Positions 34,593 to 42,342 of a stretch of 49,748 nucleotides of DNA are shown here, piece by piece; within the stretch, counting starts at the first letter, position 1, and every line of letters begins with the position of its first letter. This DNA is from Nakamurella sp. (GTDB lineage Bacteria > Actinomycetota > Actinomycetes > Mycobacteriales > Nakamurellaceae). The notes beneath the pieces are model-generated. The model searched no databases. It was not told the origin of the DNA and saw nothing but the letters and a program-made list of their open reading frames with translations. The translations under genes were made by a program, and so were the position numbers. Location: positions 1-49,748 of the forward strand of contig JADGOY010000008.1 in NCBI GenBank assembly GCA_017882715.1. Direction: 5' to 3'.

Positions 34593-34685
34593 GGTGTGGC
34601 GGACGTCACACCCGTCCCCCCCATTTGATAGATGACGCGTCCACATTCAAGGAATAAGCTCACTCGTAGATTGTTGAAGCTTCAT
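34593..34685 (+). promoter_or_regulatory. yceI upstream inverted repeats
   Basis: GGTGTG (34593-34598) and CACACC (34607-34612) form an inverted repeat with an 8-nt spacer. The perfect 10-bp palindrome TGAAGCTTCA lies at 34675-34684, just before the ribosome site (GGAAGGA). The second is placed like a repressor operator, perhaps of the MarR type. The binder is unknown. Confidence 0.5.
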
Positions 34686-34709
34686 GTAGCCCCCCTCGGA
34701 AGGAACATC

Positions 34710-35288
34710 ATGACCTCCACCGTCTCCACCACCACCCTCGCGTCCCCGACCCTGACCAAGGGCACCTGGACCGCCGACACCGTGCACTCGGACGTCTCCT
34801 TCAAGGTTCGCCACATGGCCGTCGGCAAGGCCAAGGGCACGTTCGCTCTGCAGTCCGCCACGCTCGTGGTAGGCGACAACGGACTCACTGACGCCGTCGT
34901 CACCGCCGTGATCGACGCCGCGAGCGTCGAAACCAAGCAGGATCAGCGCAACGAGCACATCAAGTCCCCGGACTTCCTGGATGTCGAGAACCACCCGACC
35001 CTGACGTTCGTCTCCACCTCCGTACGCGACTTCGACGGCGAGGAGTTCGTCCTCGTCGGTGACCTCACCATTCGCGCGACCACTCAGCAGGTCGAGCTGG
35101 CCGTCGAGTACCTCGGCGAGACCGTGGACGCCTACGGTGGGACGCGCGCCGGCTTCTCCGCCACCACCTCGATCAGCCGCAAGGCCTACGGCGTGAGCTT
35201 TGAAGCCGCATTCGGCGCCGGCAATGCCGTTGTCTCCGACAAGGTCGAGATCGCCCTCGAGCTGGAGTTCGTCAAGGACGCCGGCTGA
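34710..35288 (+). CDS. YceI-family lipid-binding protein
   Basis: This 192-residue protein has the YceI lipocalin-like fold, which binds isoprenoid or other apolar ligands in a barrel. Motifs include WTADTVHSDVSFKVRHMAVG, IDAASVETKQDQRNEHIKSP, FLDVENHPTLTFVST and GDLTIRATTQQVELAVEYLG. No signal peptide is present, so it is cytoplasmic, as is common in actinobacteria. GGAAGGA precedes the ATG. It is single, flanked by upstream palindromes and a strong downstream hairpin. Confidence 0.93.
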   Translation: MTSTVSTTTLASPTLTKGTWTADTVHSDVSFKVRHMAVGKAKGTFALQSATLVVGDNGLTDAVVTAVIDAASVETKQDQRNEHIKSPDFLDVENHPTLTFVSTSVRDFDGEEFVLVGDLTIRATTQQVELAVEYLGETVDAYGGTRAGFSATTSISRKAYGVSFEAAFGAGNAVVSDKVEIALELEFVKDAG

Positions 35289-35297
35289 GCAACCCCT

Positions 35298-35332
35298 GAT
35301 CGCGCCGGCCCGCAATGCGGCCCGGCGCGATC
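35298..35332. terminator. Strong 35-nt hairpin after yceI
   Basis: GATCGCGCCGG (35298-35308) pairs with CCGGCGCGATC (35322-35332). After one C-C mismatch, CCGC pairs with GCGG around an AAT loop. It starts nine bases after the yceI stop. There is no T tract, so it is of the U-less type frequent in actinobacteria. It may act in both directions between yceI and the DUF6912 gene. Confidence 0.75.
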
Positions 35333-35450
35333 TGATGTTCACCCGACACCCGGCTGACCTCGGTCGGCCGGGTGTCGACGGCTGTGCGGTCGGGCTGGGC
35401 GGTGCGCCCCGGCGGTCCGGCCGGTACTGGCGGGCCGGCACGGTCCGGCC

Positions 35451-36044
35451 TCAGCCGGTCGCGTCCAATTCCTCCACCAGGTACACGACCTCACCAGGGG
35501 TGTACCACGCGAGGTCGAAATCCTCGACCGAGCCGAGCACGAACTCCGCGTCGTCGTCACCCAGGTCCGCCGCGTCGATCACCGCCACCGCTTGGCGCAC
35601 CGCCGGCCCGGCGTCCGCTCCGTCGATGTGCACGGCCGCGACCTGCGACCATTCGACGGTTCCGGCCACCGCCACCACCGCACGGTCGAGCTCGGGTCGG
35701 GGCGTCAAGGACCAGTCGTCCACATCGACCGCGACCACCACTCGCAGCGGTGGCTCGCCGCCCGGGGCGTCGCTGACCTCAGCATCGCCGGGCGCCGCCG
35801 CCGTCGGCGCATCGACAGCCGCCCTGTCGCCGGGGGCGCCGGTGCCGGTGGCCGCGAGCAGCCGCAACGATGCCCTCGATGCGTCCTGCATCGCGACGTA
35901 TTCCAGGTCCTCTTCCGACCAGTCCGGATACTCCAGCCGCAGCGGCGGGGTGACCGCGAAGCCGAGGCCGCCGACGACCGGGACCGCGCGGGTCGCCAGC
36001 GACCGGCGGATGCCATTCATGGTCGACGGCAGGTAGATCCTCAC
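35451..36044 (-). CDS. DUF6912-family conserved actinobacterial protein (Rv3231c-like)
   Basis: This 197-residue protein of unknown function opens MRIYLPSTMNGIRRSL and contains SEEDLEYVAMQDASRASLRL, VVVAVDVDDWSL and the closing DLAWYTPGEVVYLVEEL, as in Rv3231c relatives. A middle Ala/Pro-rich insertion (about 65-95) looks disordered. The GTG start at 36044 lies within 14-15-bp direct repeats that also copy GTGAGGATCT upstream, so the ribosome has several similar-looking start contexts; only the last leads into the conserved frame. Confidence 0.83.
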   Translation of the reverse strand: MRIYLPSTMNGIRRSLATRAVPVVGGLGFAVTPPLRLEYPDWSEEDLEYVAMQDASRASLRLLAATGTGAPGDRAAVDAPTAAAPGDAEVSDAPGGEPPLRVVVAVDVDDWSLTPRPELDRAVVAVAGTVEWSQVAAVHIDGADAGPAVRQAVAVIDAADLGDDDAEFVLGSVEDFDLAWYTPGEVVYLVEELDATG

Positions 36045-36092
36045 GGCCAGATCCTCACAACCAGATCCTCACGGCCCAGGTCCTCACAGCCG
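36037..36092. repeat. Four tandem 14/15-bp repeats covering the DUF6912 start codon
   Basis: Units like AGATCCTCACGGCC recur with spacing 14, 14 and 15 bp. Each contains CCTCAC, the reverse complement of GTGAGG that begins the gene. The spacing puts successive GTGs in different frames. Confidence 0.8.
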
Positions 36093-36128
36093 GGTTCCCA
36101 CGTCGGACAGACCAATGACCGGGGCCGG

Positions 36129-37580
36129 TCACGACGACCGTGACCTGCCGCGCCGACGTGGATGGTTCGCCGGCGAACCCTTCTCGTGCGGAATCGTCGA
36201 GAGGAGCTCGTCCACCGCCTCGTGGATCTGCACGGCGAACTCGGCGACGTCCGGGATCGCCTCCCGGTCGGCGGTCACGCCGAAGTACACCCCGCCGTCG
36301 TAGGACGTGCAGGACACAGCCAGCGCCTGCCCGAGCGCCAACGGCGCGACCGGGAACATCGCCTCGACGGGGAAGCCGGCCGCGTAGAGCGGGACCTGCG
36401 GGCCCGGCACGTTGGTGATCAGCACGTTGTACATCCGGCGCGACAGCTGACCGGCCACCCGTGCCCCGAGAGCGTGCAGGGTCGGCGGGGCGAACCGGCC
36501 GAGCTCCACCAGGGAATCCGCCGCCACCTGCCGGCCCGATTCCAGATGCCCGCCCATCGCGAACGACACCTGGTGCAACCGCATCGCCGGGTTGGGCTCC
36601 GCGACCGGCAGGTCGATCAGATAGGACGCGACCGCACTCCCGTCCTCCGCTGCCCCCGGCCTTACGGACACCGGCACCATGGCCCGGACCACCGTGTGCG
36701 CCGTGACGACCTCGGCCCGCGACAGCAGCCATGATCGCAGCGCGCCGGTGATCACGGTCAGGATGACGTCATTGACCGAACCACCGTGCGCACGCCGAAT
36801 CGCCTTGAAGTCCTGCAGGTCCGCGCGCACCGTGGCGAACCGGCGCTGCCCGCTCTTGGCGTCATTCAGCAGCGATCGAGGCGCGCGATTGACCGTGCGC
36901 CACAGCACGCGCAGCACGTTGCTCGCCGTGCTGACCACCTTGGTCAGCGTCTCGCGCACGTCCAACGCGGCGAAACGCAGAACGTCCACCACCTCGGTGG
37001 GCCTGGTGGTCAGGTCGGCGACCGCATCCACCACCAGGTCGATGTCGCTGGGTTCGGGGTTGGGGATCCATGGTTGATCCGGCAAGTCCCGCGGCCGCCG
37101 GTTGACGTCCAGGATGGCCGCCGCGACATCCACCGCACCGATCCGGTCGACCATCGCGTGGTGGGTCTTGTTGACCAGGGCGATCCGGCCCCCGGTCAGC
37201 CCCTCGATGACGTAGACCTCCCAGAGCGGCCGGGTCCGGTCCAGCGGGCGGGAGATCAACCGCCCGACCAGCTCGTCGAGCTCGGCGTCGGTGCCGGGCT
37301 TGGGCACCGCCGACCGTCGCACGTGGTAAGTCAGATCGAAGTCCTCGTCGTCGACCCACACCGGACGCGCCAGTCGTCCGGGGACGAACCGCACCTTCTG
37401 CCGGTACCGCGGCACCAGCGACAGGCGGGATTCGATCAGATCCACGATGTCCGAGTACTGGAATTCGGCGCCGTCCGGACCGTCGGGCCCGAGAATCACC
37501 ACACCGCCGACATGCATGGGGCTGCCGGCGTCCTCGGCGTACAGGAACGCGGCGTCCGTCGCAGAAAGCCGGTCGGTCAT
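36129..37580 (-). CDS. Wax ester synthase/diacylglycerol acyltransferase (WS/DGAT)
   Basis: This 483-residue bifunctional acyltransferase family protein makes triacylglycerol or wax esters at the membrane. N-terminal motif LSATDAAFLYAEDAGSPMHV and the C-terminal NVPGPQVPLYAAG are typical, as is SVNDVILTVITGALR. The catalytic motif is HHAMVDR at residues 140-146, where the family consensus is HHxxxDG; the catalytic His141 and Asp145 remain. The last dozen residues are Arg/Ser/Pro-rich. M. tuberculosis carries WS/DGAT genes (Rv3233c-Rv3234c) at this place. The ATG at 37580 is chosen over an upstream start. Confidence 0.92.
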   Translation of the reverse strand: MTDRLSATDAAFLYAEDAGSPMHVGGVVILGPDGPDGAEFQYSDIVDLIESRLSLVPRYRQKVRFVPGRLARPVWVDDEDFDLTYHVRRSAVPKPGTDAELDELVGRLISRPLDRTRPLWEVYVIEGLTGGRIALVNKTHHAMVDRIGAVDVAAAILDVNRRPRDLPDQPWIPNPEPSDIDLVVDAVADLTTRPTEVVDVLRFAALDVRETLTKVVSTASNVLRVLWRTVNRAPRSLLNDAKSGQRRFATVRADLQDFKAIRRAHGGSVNDVILTVITGALRSWLLSRAEVVTAHTVVRAMVPVSVRPGAAEDGSAVASYLIDLPVAEPNPAMRLHQVSFAMGGHLESGRQVAADSLVELGRFAPPTLHALGARVAGQLSRRMYNVLITNVPGPQVPLYAAGFPVEAMFPVAPLALGQALAVSCTSYDGGVYFGVTADREAIPDVAEFAVQIHEAVDELLSTIPHEKGSPANHPRRRGRSRSS

Positions 37581-37658
37581 TCCGCCATCGTGGCACAGCT
37601 GGACGACTCGCACCCTTGCTGCGGTGACAGGGGCCCGATCGCTGCGACCGGTCCTTCG

Positions 37659-38627
37659 TCACGGGCCCGCCGGCGATCCCGTTGCCTGCCCGGCGCTCAC
37701 CGTGCCGGAAGACTCCGCTGGACTCTCCGGACGTTCGAAAAGCTGGACGACACCGGCCACGCTGAAGCAGAACGCGCCCAACGCGGTCCCCCAGTTCATC
37801 ACGTTGGTGTTGATCACCGAGTCGGTGACCGGACGGATGTAGGCGGCCAGCCCGGACAGGAAGAACAGGATGGATCCCAGCTGGTTGACCGACACCACCC
37901 ACCAGCCCAGGGACCGGGGGATCAGCCGGAAACGGCCGTGGCAGATCTCCTGGATCGCAACGTGACCGGACACCAGGAACAGCACGCAGCCGATCATCTC
38001 CGGCGCCCAGATGAGGTGGTTCTCCTGCTTGGGGTCCAGATTCGTCAGGAACACATCGACCAGGCTGATCGCGAACGCCAGGGTGCCGACAAACAGCACA
38101 AAGGCCGACACCCACCCCGGGCGCATCGGCTCGTACGCCCACCATCGCCATCGGGTCTGGGCCAGCGAACCGTCCGGCCCGACACTGCGCGGCGAGTTCG
38201 CCTCCTGGACGATCGAGGCGTAGCCGCCGGTGGAGAAGAACACGCCGCCGCACAGGAAGACCAGGTCGATGGTGGTGGTCGAGGCCGCGGACAGCTGGGC
38301 CAGCACGGCGCCGAGGGTGAACAGCGCTCCACCGATGGTGAAGGACAACCCGGCCACCGCGTTGACCCGGATGAGCCGGATCGCGACTGCGGGCCGGGCG
38401 CGGATCCGGTGCACCACACCGTCGACGAGCACCTCGATGTAGCCGCGTTTGCGGGCCTGCCGAGAATCCCAGGTCGCGGTCGCTCCGTCCGGCCGCTGCC
38501 ACTCGATCTGGCTGACGAACGGGCCCCGGCCGCGGACCTCCCGCAGTTCGCCCTTCTCCGGCACCTCGAACGCCGTCTTCCTCGTCACGAGGTCGGGCCG
38601 CCGATCGGGCAGATCGGTAGTCGTCAC
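37659..38627 (-). CDS. Polytopic membrane protein of unknown function
   Basis: This 322-residue protein has a soluble N-terminal part of about 80 residues (TAFEVPEKGELREVRGRGPF). Six or so hydrophobic segments follow, at about 88-112, 118-137, 175-198, 210-228, 240-262 and 272-295. Charged loops contain WRWWAYEPMRPGW, and the C-terminal tail is Ser/Pro-rich. I do not recognise a named family beyond resemblance to actinobacterial YrhK-like membrane proteins. The start is GTG. It is 78 bp before the WS/DGAT on the same strand and might share its transcript. Confidence 0.72.
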   Translation of the reverse strand: MTTTDLPDRRPDLVTRKTAFEVPEKGELREVRGRGPFVSQIEWQRPDGATATWDSRQARKRGYIEVLVDGVVHRIRARPAVAIRLIRVNAVAGLSFTIGGALFTLGAVLAQLSAASTTTIDLVFLCGGVFFSTGGYASIVQEANSPRSVGPDGSLAQTRWRWWAYEPMRPGWVSAFVLFVGTLAFAISLVDVFLTNLDPKQENHLIWAPEMIGCVLFLVSGHVAIQEICHGRFRLIPRSLGWWVVSVNQLGSILFFLSGLAAYIRPVTDSVINTNVMNWGTALGAFCFSVAGVVQLFERPESPAESSGTVSAGQATGSPAGP

Positions 38628-38743
38628 CGCCGATGCCTTTCCCGTGATCTGAATAGGACCTCTCGCACGACCCGTGCGGTCGTCGTTGACGTTTGAGTGT
38701 CGCCGTCAGTGTGACAGCAGGGCCGCCGCCACGGATCGACCGA

Positions 38744-40021
38744 TCAGGACGAGGCCGACCGCGCGAGGGTAGGCGCCACCGAGCGAGCAAGCTCGCGCAA
38801 CGCCTTGGTCAACGGCGAGTCCGGCGCCACCTCGTCGAGCGAAAGACCGCGTCGCCATGCCCTGTCCGTGGCGCCGCGGTCCTCGGGCAGCTGTGCTGTC
38901 ACCTCACCACCGGCGAACCTCTTGACGGCGTCGACGGCCTCGTCACCGGACGCGGCCGCCGAGCGGCACCTGTTCAGCACGATCCGGGCAGTGACGCCTG
39001 GGAGCGACTCGCCGAGCTCGGTCAGGCCGCGAATGAGGCGTTCCATGCCCGGCGGATCACAGGATCCGACGGCGAGCACCAGATCCGCCTCGGCGAGCAG
39101 GGCCAGCGTGGCGCCGTTGCGCCGGGGCGCCATCGTGTCGAAGGTGATCTCCTCGTCGGCCTCGAGGCAGAACCCGCAGTCGACGACCGTCAACGGAGCC
39201 ATCTCGCGGGCGACGTCGAGCAACGACGGGATCGCCGACGGCCGTACCTCGGGCCACCGGTCGGCTCGGGAGATGCCGGTCAGCAACCGCAGGTTGTCGT
39301 CCAGAGACCAGCAGAGCGCGGTCAAAGCGACGAGGTCGAGCCGGCCGTTGGCGGCCGACCGGCAGGCCCCGGCCAGCCCGGGCGACTCGTCCAGCAGGCC
39401 GAACGCGCTGGCCACCACACCGCCGTAGACATCTGCGTCGATCAGCAGGGTCGGCACCCCGATGCGGGCAGACTCCGAGGCGATCCCGGCCGCGACGGTG
39501 GTTCGACCGGGCGCACCGGTGGGTCCCCAGACCGCGACCACCCGACCCTTGGGCGGTGGCGCGAACGCGTCGTCGACGCCGGTGTCGTTCACCCTCGGGG
39601 GCAGCGCCCGGCGGGGGTCGGACAGGTCGCGCGCCGGGGTCGGCGGGGGCCGGCCGTCGAGATCGGCCACCGCCACCCGGGCCGCTTCCAGCACGGCAGC
39701 CGAGCCCGCGTCATCGGCGACCAGCGCAGTGATCCCGATGCGCTCCAGCCTGGTGCGTGCCCGCTCGTCGGCGGCCGGGTGCACGCCCACCACGGCGACC
39801 CCCGCCGCGCGCAGAGTGACGACCGCCTCGGTGTCCAACCGGCGGAGGTCGGCCGAGACAACCGCCACAGACGCCTGCCCGGTGGCGGCGATGGCCAGCA
39901 CGTCACCGATGTCCACGCAGCGCCGCAACACCGTCATCGGCGATCCCGGCCGATCGAGCGCGGCGACGAGTTCGTTTTCCCAGCTCTGGCCGCTGCCCGC
40001 GGTCAGCAGTCCGGTACTCAT
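38744..40021 (-). CDS. CpaE/MinD-like protein with a receiver-like N-terminus and degenerate P-loop
   Basis: This 425-residue protein has a receiver-like domain (about 25-122; SVAVVSADLRRLDTEAVVTL and GVHPAADERARTRLERIGI). A Pro-rich linker follows, then a SIMIBI-type domain from 160 on. The P-loop reads WGPTGAPGRTTVAAGIA (165-181). Neither the signature lysine nor the Walker lysine of MinD/ParA proteins is there; Arg173 replaces the latter. LLIDADVYGGVVA and TVVDCGFCLEADEEITFDT correspond to switch I and II. The ATG overlaps the stop of the SAF gene (ATGA), so the two are coupled. CpaE proteins act with Flp pili, but no pilus gene is visible here. Confidence 0.83.
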   Translation of the reverse strand: MSTGLLTAGSGQSWENELVAALDRPGSPMTVLRRCVDIGDVLAIAATGQASVAVVSADLRRLDTEAVVTLRAAGVAVVGVHPAADERARTRLERIGITALVADDAGSAAVLEAARVAVADLDGRPPPTPARDLSDPRRALPPRVNDTGVDDAFAPPPKGRVVAVWGPTGAPGRTTVAAGIASESARIGVPTLLIDADVYGGVVASAFGLLDESPGLAGACRSAANGRLDLVALTALCWSLDDNLRLLTGISRADRWPEVRPSAIPSLLDVAREMAPLTVVDCGFCLEADEEITFDTMAPRRNGATLALLAEADLVLAVGSCDPPGMERLIRGLTELGESLPGVTARIVLNRCRSAAASGDEAVDAVKRFAGGEVTAQLPEDRGATDRAWRRGLSLDEVAPDSPLTKALRELARSVAPTLARSASS

Positions 40022-40668
40022 CCGCCCTCGCCGCTGACCAGCACCACGATCGGTTCCCCGTTCGGCAACGTCCGCACCAGCTTGTCCGCGTCGGCGGCCG
40101 GCAACAGGACCGACACCTGATAGCGGTTCGAGGTGGCGCCCGACAGCCCGCCCGTGGCCGGAGCACTGACGGACTGCACGGTGATGTCCTTGGCGATCCG
40201 CTCGGTCGACGGGGTGTTGCCGGTGCCGGCCGCTCCGCCGGTGGTCAGATACAGATCGATGATCGATCCATGTCCAATCCCCGGGGGCATGTTGTTCGGT
40301 GCGACCCCCACCGCCACCACCCGGCCGGACCCGGACCCTTCGACGGCGGAGGCGGCGAGCAATTCGCCCACACGCAGTGGAGTGACCACAGTGAGCCCGA
40401 TGGGCGATGCCGCGCCCGGCGCCAGGTACAGGCCGGCGTTGTCGCCGAGGTTGACTTCGGCCGCCGTCAGGTCTCCCGCCGACAGCACCGTTCCGGCGGC
40501 CAGATCGCGGTCGGCCGCCCACACACCGACCGTCCGGGCGCTCGCTCCGACTACCCGCGCGCCCACCACAACGGCGGCCACCACGAGAACGATCCCGCCG
40601 ATCACCCGGACGTTGAGCCACCGCGGCCGCGACAGGCGTCGAGGCGTGGGCGCCGACGGCACCGCCAT
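40018..40668 (-). CDS. SAF-domain membrane-anchored protein (CpaB/RcpC-like)
   Basis: This 216-residue protein has an N-terminal cytoplasmic tail, one transmembrane helix (about 24-42; GGIVLVVAAVVVGARVVG) and an extracytoplasmic SAF domain. The domain contains VWAADRDLAAGTVLSAGDL and VGVAPNNMPPGIGHGSIIDL. SAF domains bind carbohydrate or peptidoglycan in pilus (CpaB) and antifreeze proteins. GGAAGG precedes the ATG at 40668. It overlaps the CpaE-like gene, suggesting a shared envelope complex. Divergent to the HTH gene across 323 bp. Confidence 0.83.
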   Translation of the reverse strand: MAVPSAPTPRRLSRPRWLNVRVIGGIVLVVAAVVVGARVVGASARTVGVWAADRDLAAGTVLSAGDLTAAEVNLGDNAGLYLAPGAASPIGLTVVTPLRVGELLAASAVEGSGSGRVVAVGVAPNNMPPGIGHGSIIDLYLTTGGAAGTGNTPSTERIAKDITVQSVSAPATGGLSGATSNRYQVSVLLPAADADKLVRTLPNGEPIVVLVSGEGG

Positions 40669-40991
40669 GGGCTTCCCTCCTTCCTGACCCACTATGGGGA
40701 CCGATGGTGGACAACTGCGTTCGGTGCGCGCCGTCCGGTGTCACAATGCCTCGTGGCAAACTACATCATCGTGGTGCAAGCTCAGTCAAAACGATCAATA
40801 CCGGCCTCGGTGACGGACCGGACCGACGACTCGCTCGCTCCCGCTCGAGAAAGGACTCCTTCACCGATGACGACGGACCGACGGCGCGCCGACGTCGCCG
40901 ACATGGTGTCCAGCGACGCGGGCCCCGGGCGCGACGATCTGCAGGTGCGCGATGCGGACATGTCCTCGACGAAGACCCAAGGGGCACTGTG
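40669..40991. other. 323-bp divergent intergenic region
   Basis: This holds the promoters of the SAF and HTH genes. A CATAGT hexamer suits the -10 of the SAF gene. No gene or strong repeat is seen. An upstream in-frame extension of the HTH gene has no similarity. Confidence 0.5.
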
Positions 40992-41222
40992 ATGACGACC
41001 GAACGATTCCTCACCCTTGGGGACGTCGCCGAAATCTTGAACATTTCGGCCTCCCAGACGTATGCCTTGGTGCGCAGCGGGGACCTGCAGGGCATCCAGA
41101 TCGGCGGCCGGAACCAGTGGCGGGTCGAGCGGTCCAAGCTCGAGGAATACATCGAGCGGGCCTATCGGCGGACCGCCTCGAATCTGTCGGAGATGCCATC
41201 CACGATGCCGAGCGATGCCTGA
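40992..41222 (+). CDS. Excisionase-type helix-turn-helix DNA-binding protein
   Basis: This 76-residue winged-helix protein of the MerR/excisionase superfamily reads FLTLGDVAEILNISASQTYA, then LVRSGDLQGIQIGGRNQWRV, then KLEEYIERAYRR. It probably binds DNA as a small transcription factor; there is no integrase or phage gene nearby. The ATG at 40992 follows a possible GTG one codon earlier. Genes like it often neighbour SAF/CpaE-like genes in actinobacteria. A 14-bp palindrome (GATTCGACCGAATC) lies 55 bp downstream. Confidence 0.88.
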   Translation: MTTERFLTLGDVAEILNISASQTYALVRSGDLQGIQIGGRNQWRVERSKLEEYIERAYRRTASNLSEMPSTMPSDA

Positions 41223-41638
41223 CCGATCGGTGTTTGGTCCGGCGAGGTCGCTGTTTCACCAAGTCACGACGTCCCTGGATTCGACCGAATCTCATCCGGT
41301 GTAGGTGTCGACGAGCAATGTCCAGGAAATCTCGTGCAACACCATCAGATCGGGGCCGACGCCGATTCCGTCTCGGCCTTCACGCGGCGTCCAGTTCGGG
41401 ATCAGGACCGTGCCATCGCACTGTGTGGAAACACGGGCAAGCTGCTGTCCGCTGGTGAGCAACTGAGCTGCGTCACGCGAGGAAGTAGGTCGCGCAGTCG
41501 CACCTCGGGCCTATCAACTCTACTCAACTCTGCGACGCAACACGGGGCGTTGGCAACGGGGTCACCTGTCCAGGCAACCCCGCGAGGACATCACACACTG
41601 AGGACGGGCGAGCTCTCTGGCTGATGCATCGACCAAGG
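41223..41638. other. 416-bp gap after the HTH gene
   Basis: A palindrome GATTCGACCGAATC lies at 41278-41291 and could be an operator or a short terminator stem. Otherwise I see no gene with support. A 96-codon open frame at 41334-41624 looks non-coding. Confidence 0.5.
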
Positions 41639-42247
41639 TCAGCCGAGCGGCAGAGCGCGGATGACCATGACGGCGGACAACGGCACCAGCACCACTGATC
41701 GCACGCTCGCGGCGCGGCGCGGCTCCCACGCGGCATGTACCGCGATCTCGGTGAAGTCGGCACCGACTCGATCAATGGTGCCGGTGATCTCGGCGCCGTG
41801 CGGGTTCGACCCCGGTTCAGCGGCGCCGTTGGCCCCAGTGACGGTACCGCCGGCCACCAACACGGCAACCGGAGATCGATCCCTGGCCAGACCGCGCACC
41901 GCGTGACGCAGATCCAGCCGGAGCGCCACTCCGCTCATGGGCAACGCGGTCGCCGCGGTGAGCCCCTCGACAATTGCGACCGCACACATCGCGACGAGCA
42001 CGTCGCGCCCCTGGCCCTCGGAGAGCAACAGCCAATCCGGCCCTACGCCGCGGAGCACTCCGCCGACCGCGGATCCGCCGGCGACCCGGATCCTGATCGG
42101 CTGACCGAGCGAACCGGCCAGACGTTGCGCGAACCCCACCGCGCCCGCCTCGACCCGCTGCCGGTCGGCCATCTCGGCGATCGCCTCGGAGTCCGCGATC
42201 TCGTCGAAGCGAGCCTCGAGGTCACTGAACAAGCGGTCCCAGCGCAT
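41639..42247 (-). CDS. Conserved actinobacterial protein of unknown function
   Basis: This 202-residue soluble protein starts MRWDRLFSDLEARFDEIADS, a helix typical of a family found near LysM genes in actinobacteria. It continues with LAGSLGQPIRIRVAGGSAVG, GVGPDWLLLSEGQGRDVLV and MSGVALRLDLRHAVRGLARD. The beta-strand pattern resembles an Sm/OB-like barrel, an inference from sequence pattern alone. The gene is divergent from the LysM gene with 95 bp between. Confidence 0.7.
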   Translation of the reverse strand: MRWDRLFSDLEARFDEIADSEAIAEMADRQRVEAGAVGFAQRLAGSLGQPIRIRVAGGSAVGGVLRGVGPDWLLLSEGQGRDVLVAMCAVAIVEGLTAATALPMSGVALRLDLRHAVRGLARDRSPVAVLVAGGTVTGANGAAEPGSNPHGAEITGTIDRVGADFTEIAVHAAWEPRRAASVRSVVLVPLSAVMVIRALPLG

Positions 42248-42342
42248 GACGCAACCCTGACAAACCTTGTCGGACCGGTCAACGACCGACAGGTGCGAAC
42301 TGGCCTTGACAAAGCTCTACCACATCGTTTTGACTCCATCTC

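Noticed and set aside
36862-38790. Very long minus frame over the WS/DGAT and membrane-protein genes
   Set aside because: Gly/Arg-rich translation in the wrong frame; both real genes are recognisable in other frames of that strand.
40992-41222. HTH gene as a prophage excisionase
   Set aside because: No integrase, attachment-site repeat or phage gene is present; the setting is chromosomal housekeeping.
41334-41624. 96-codon plus-strand frame in the gap after the HTH gene
   Set aside because: No ribosome site, no domain, and Ser/Arg/Thr-rich chance composition.
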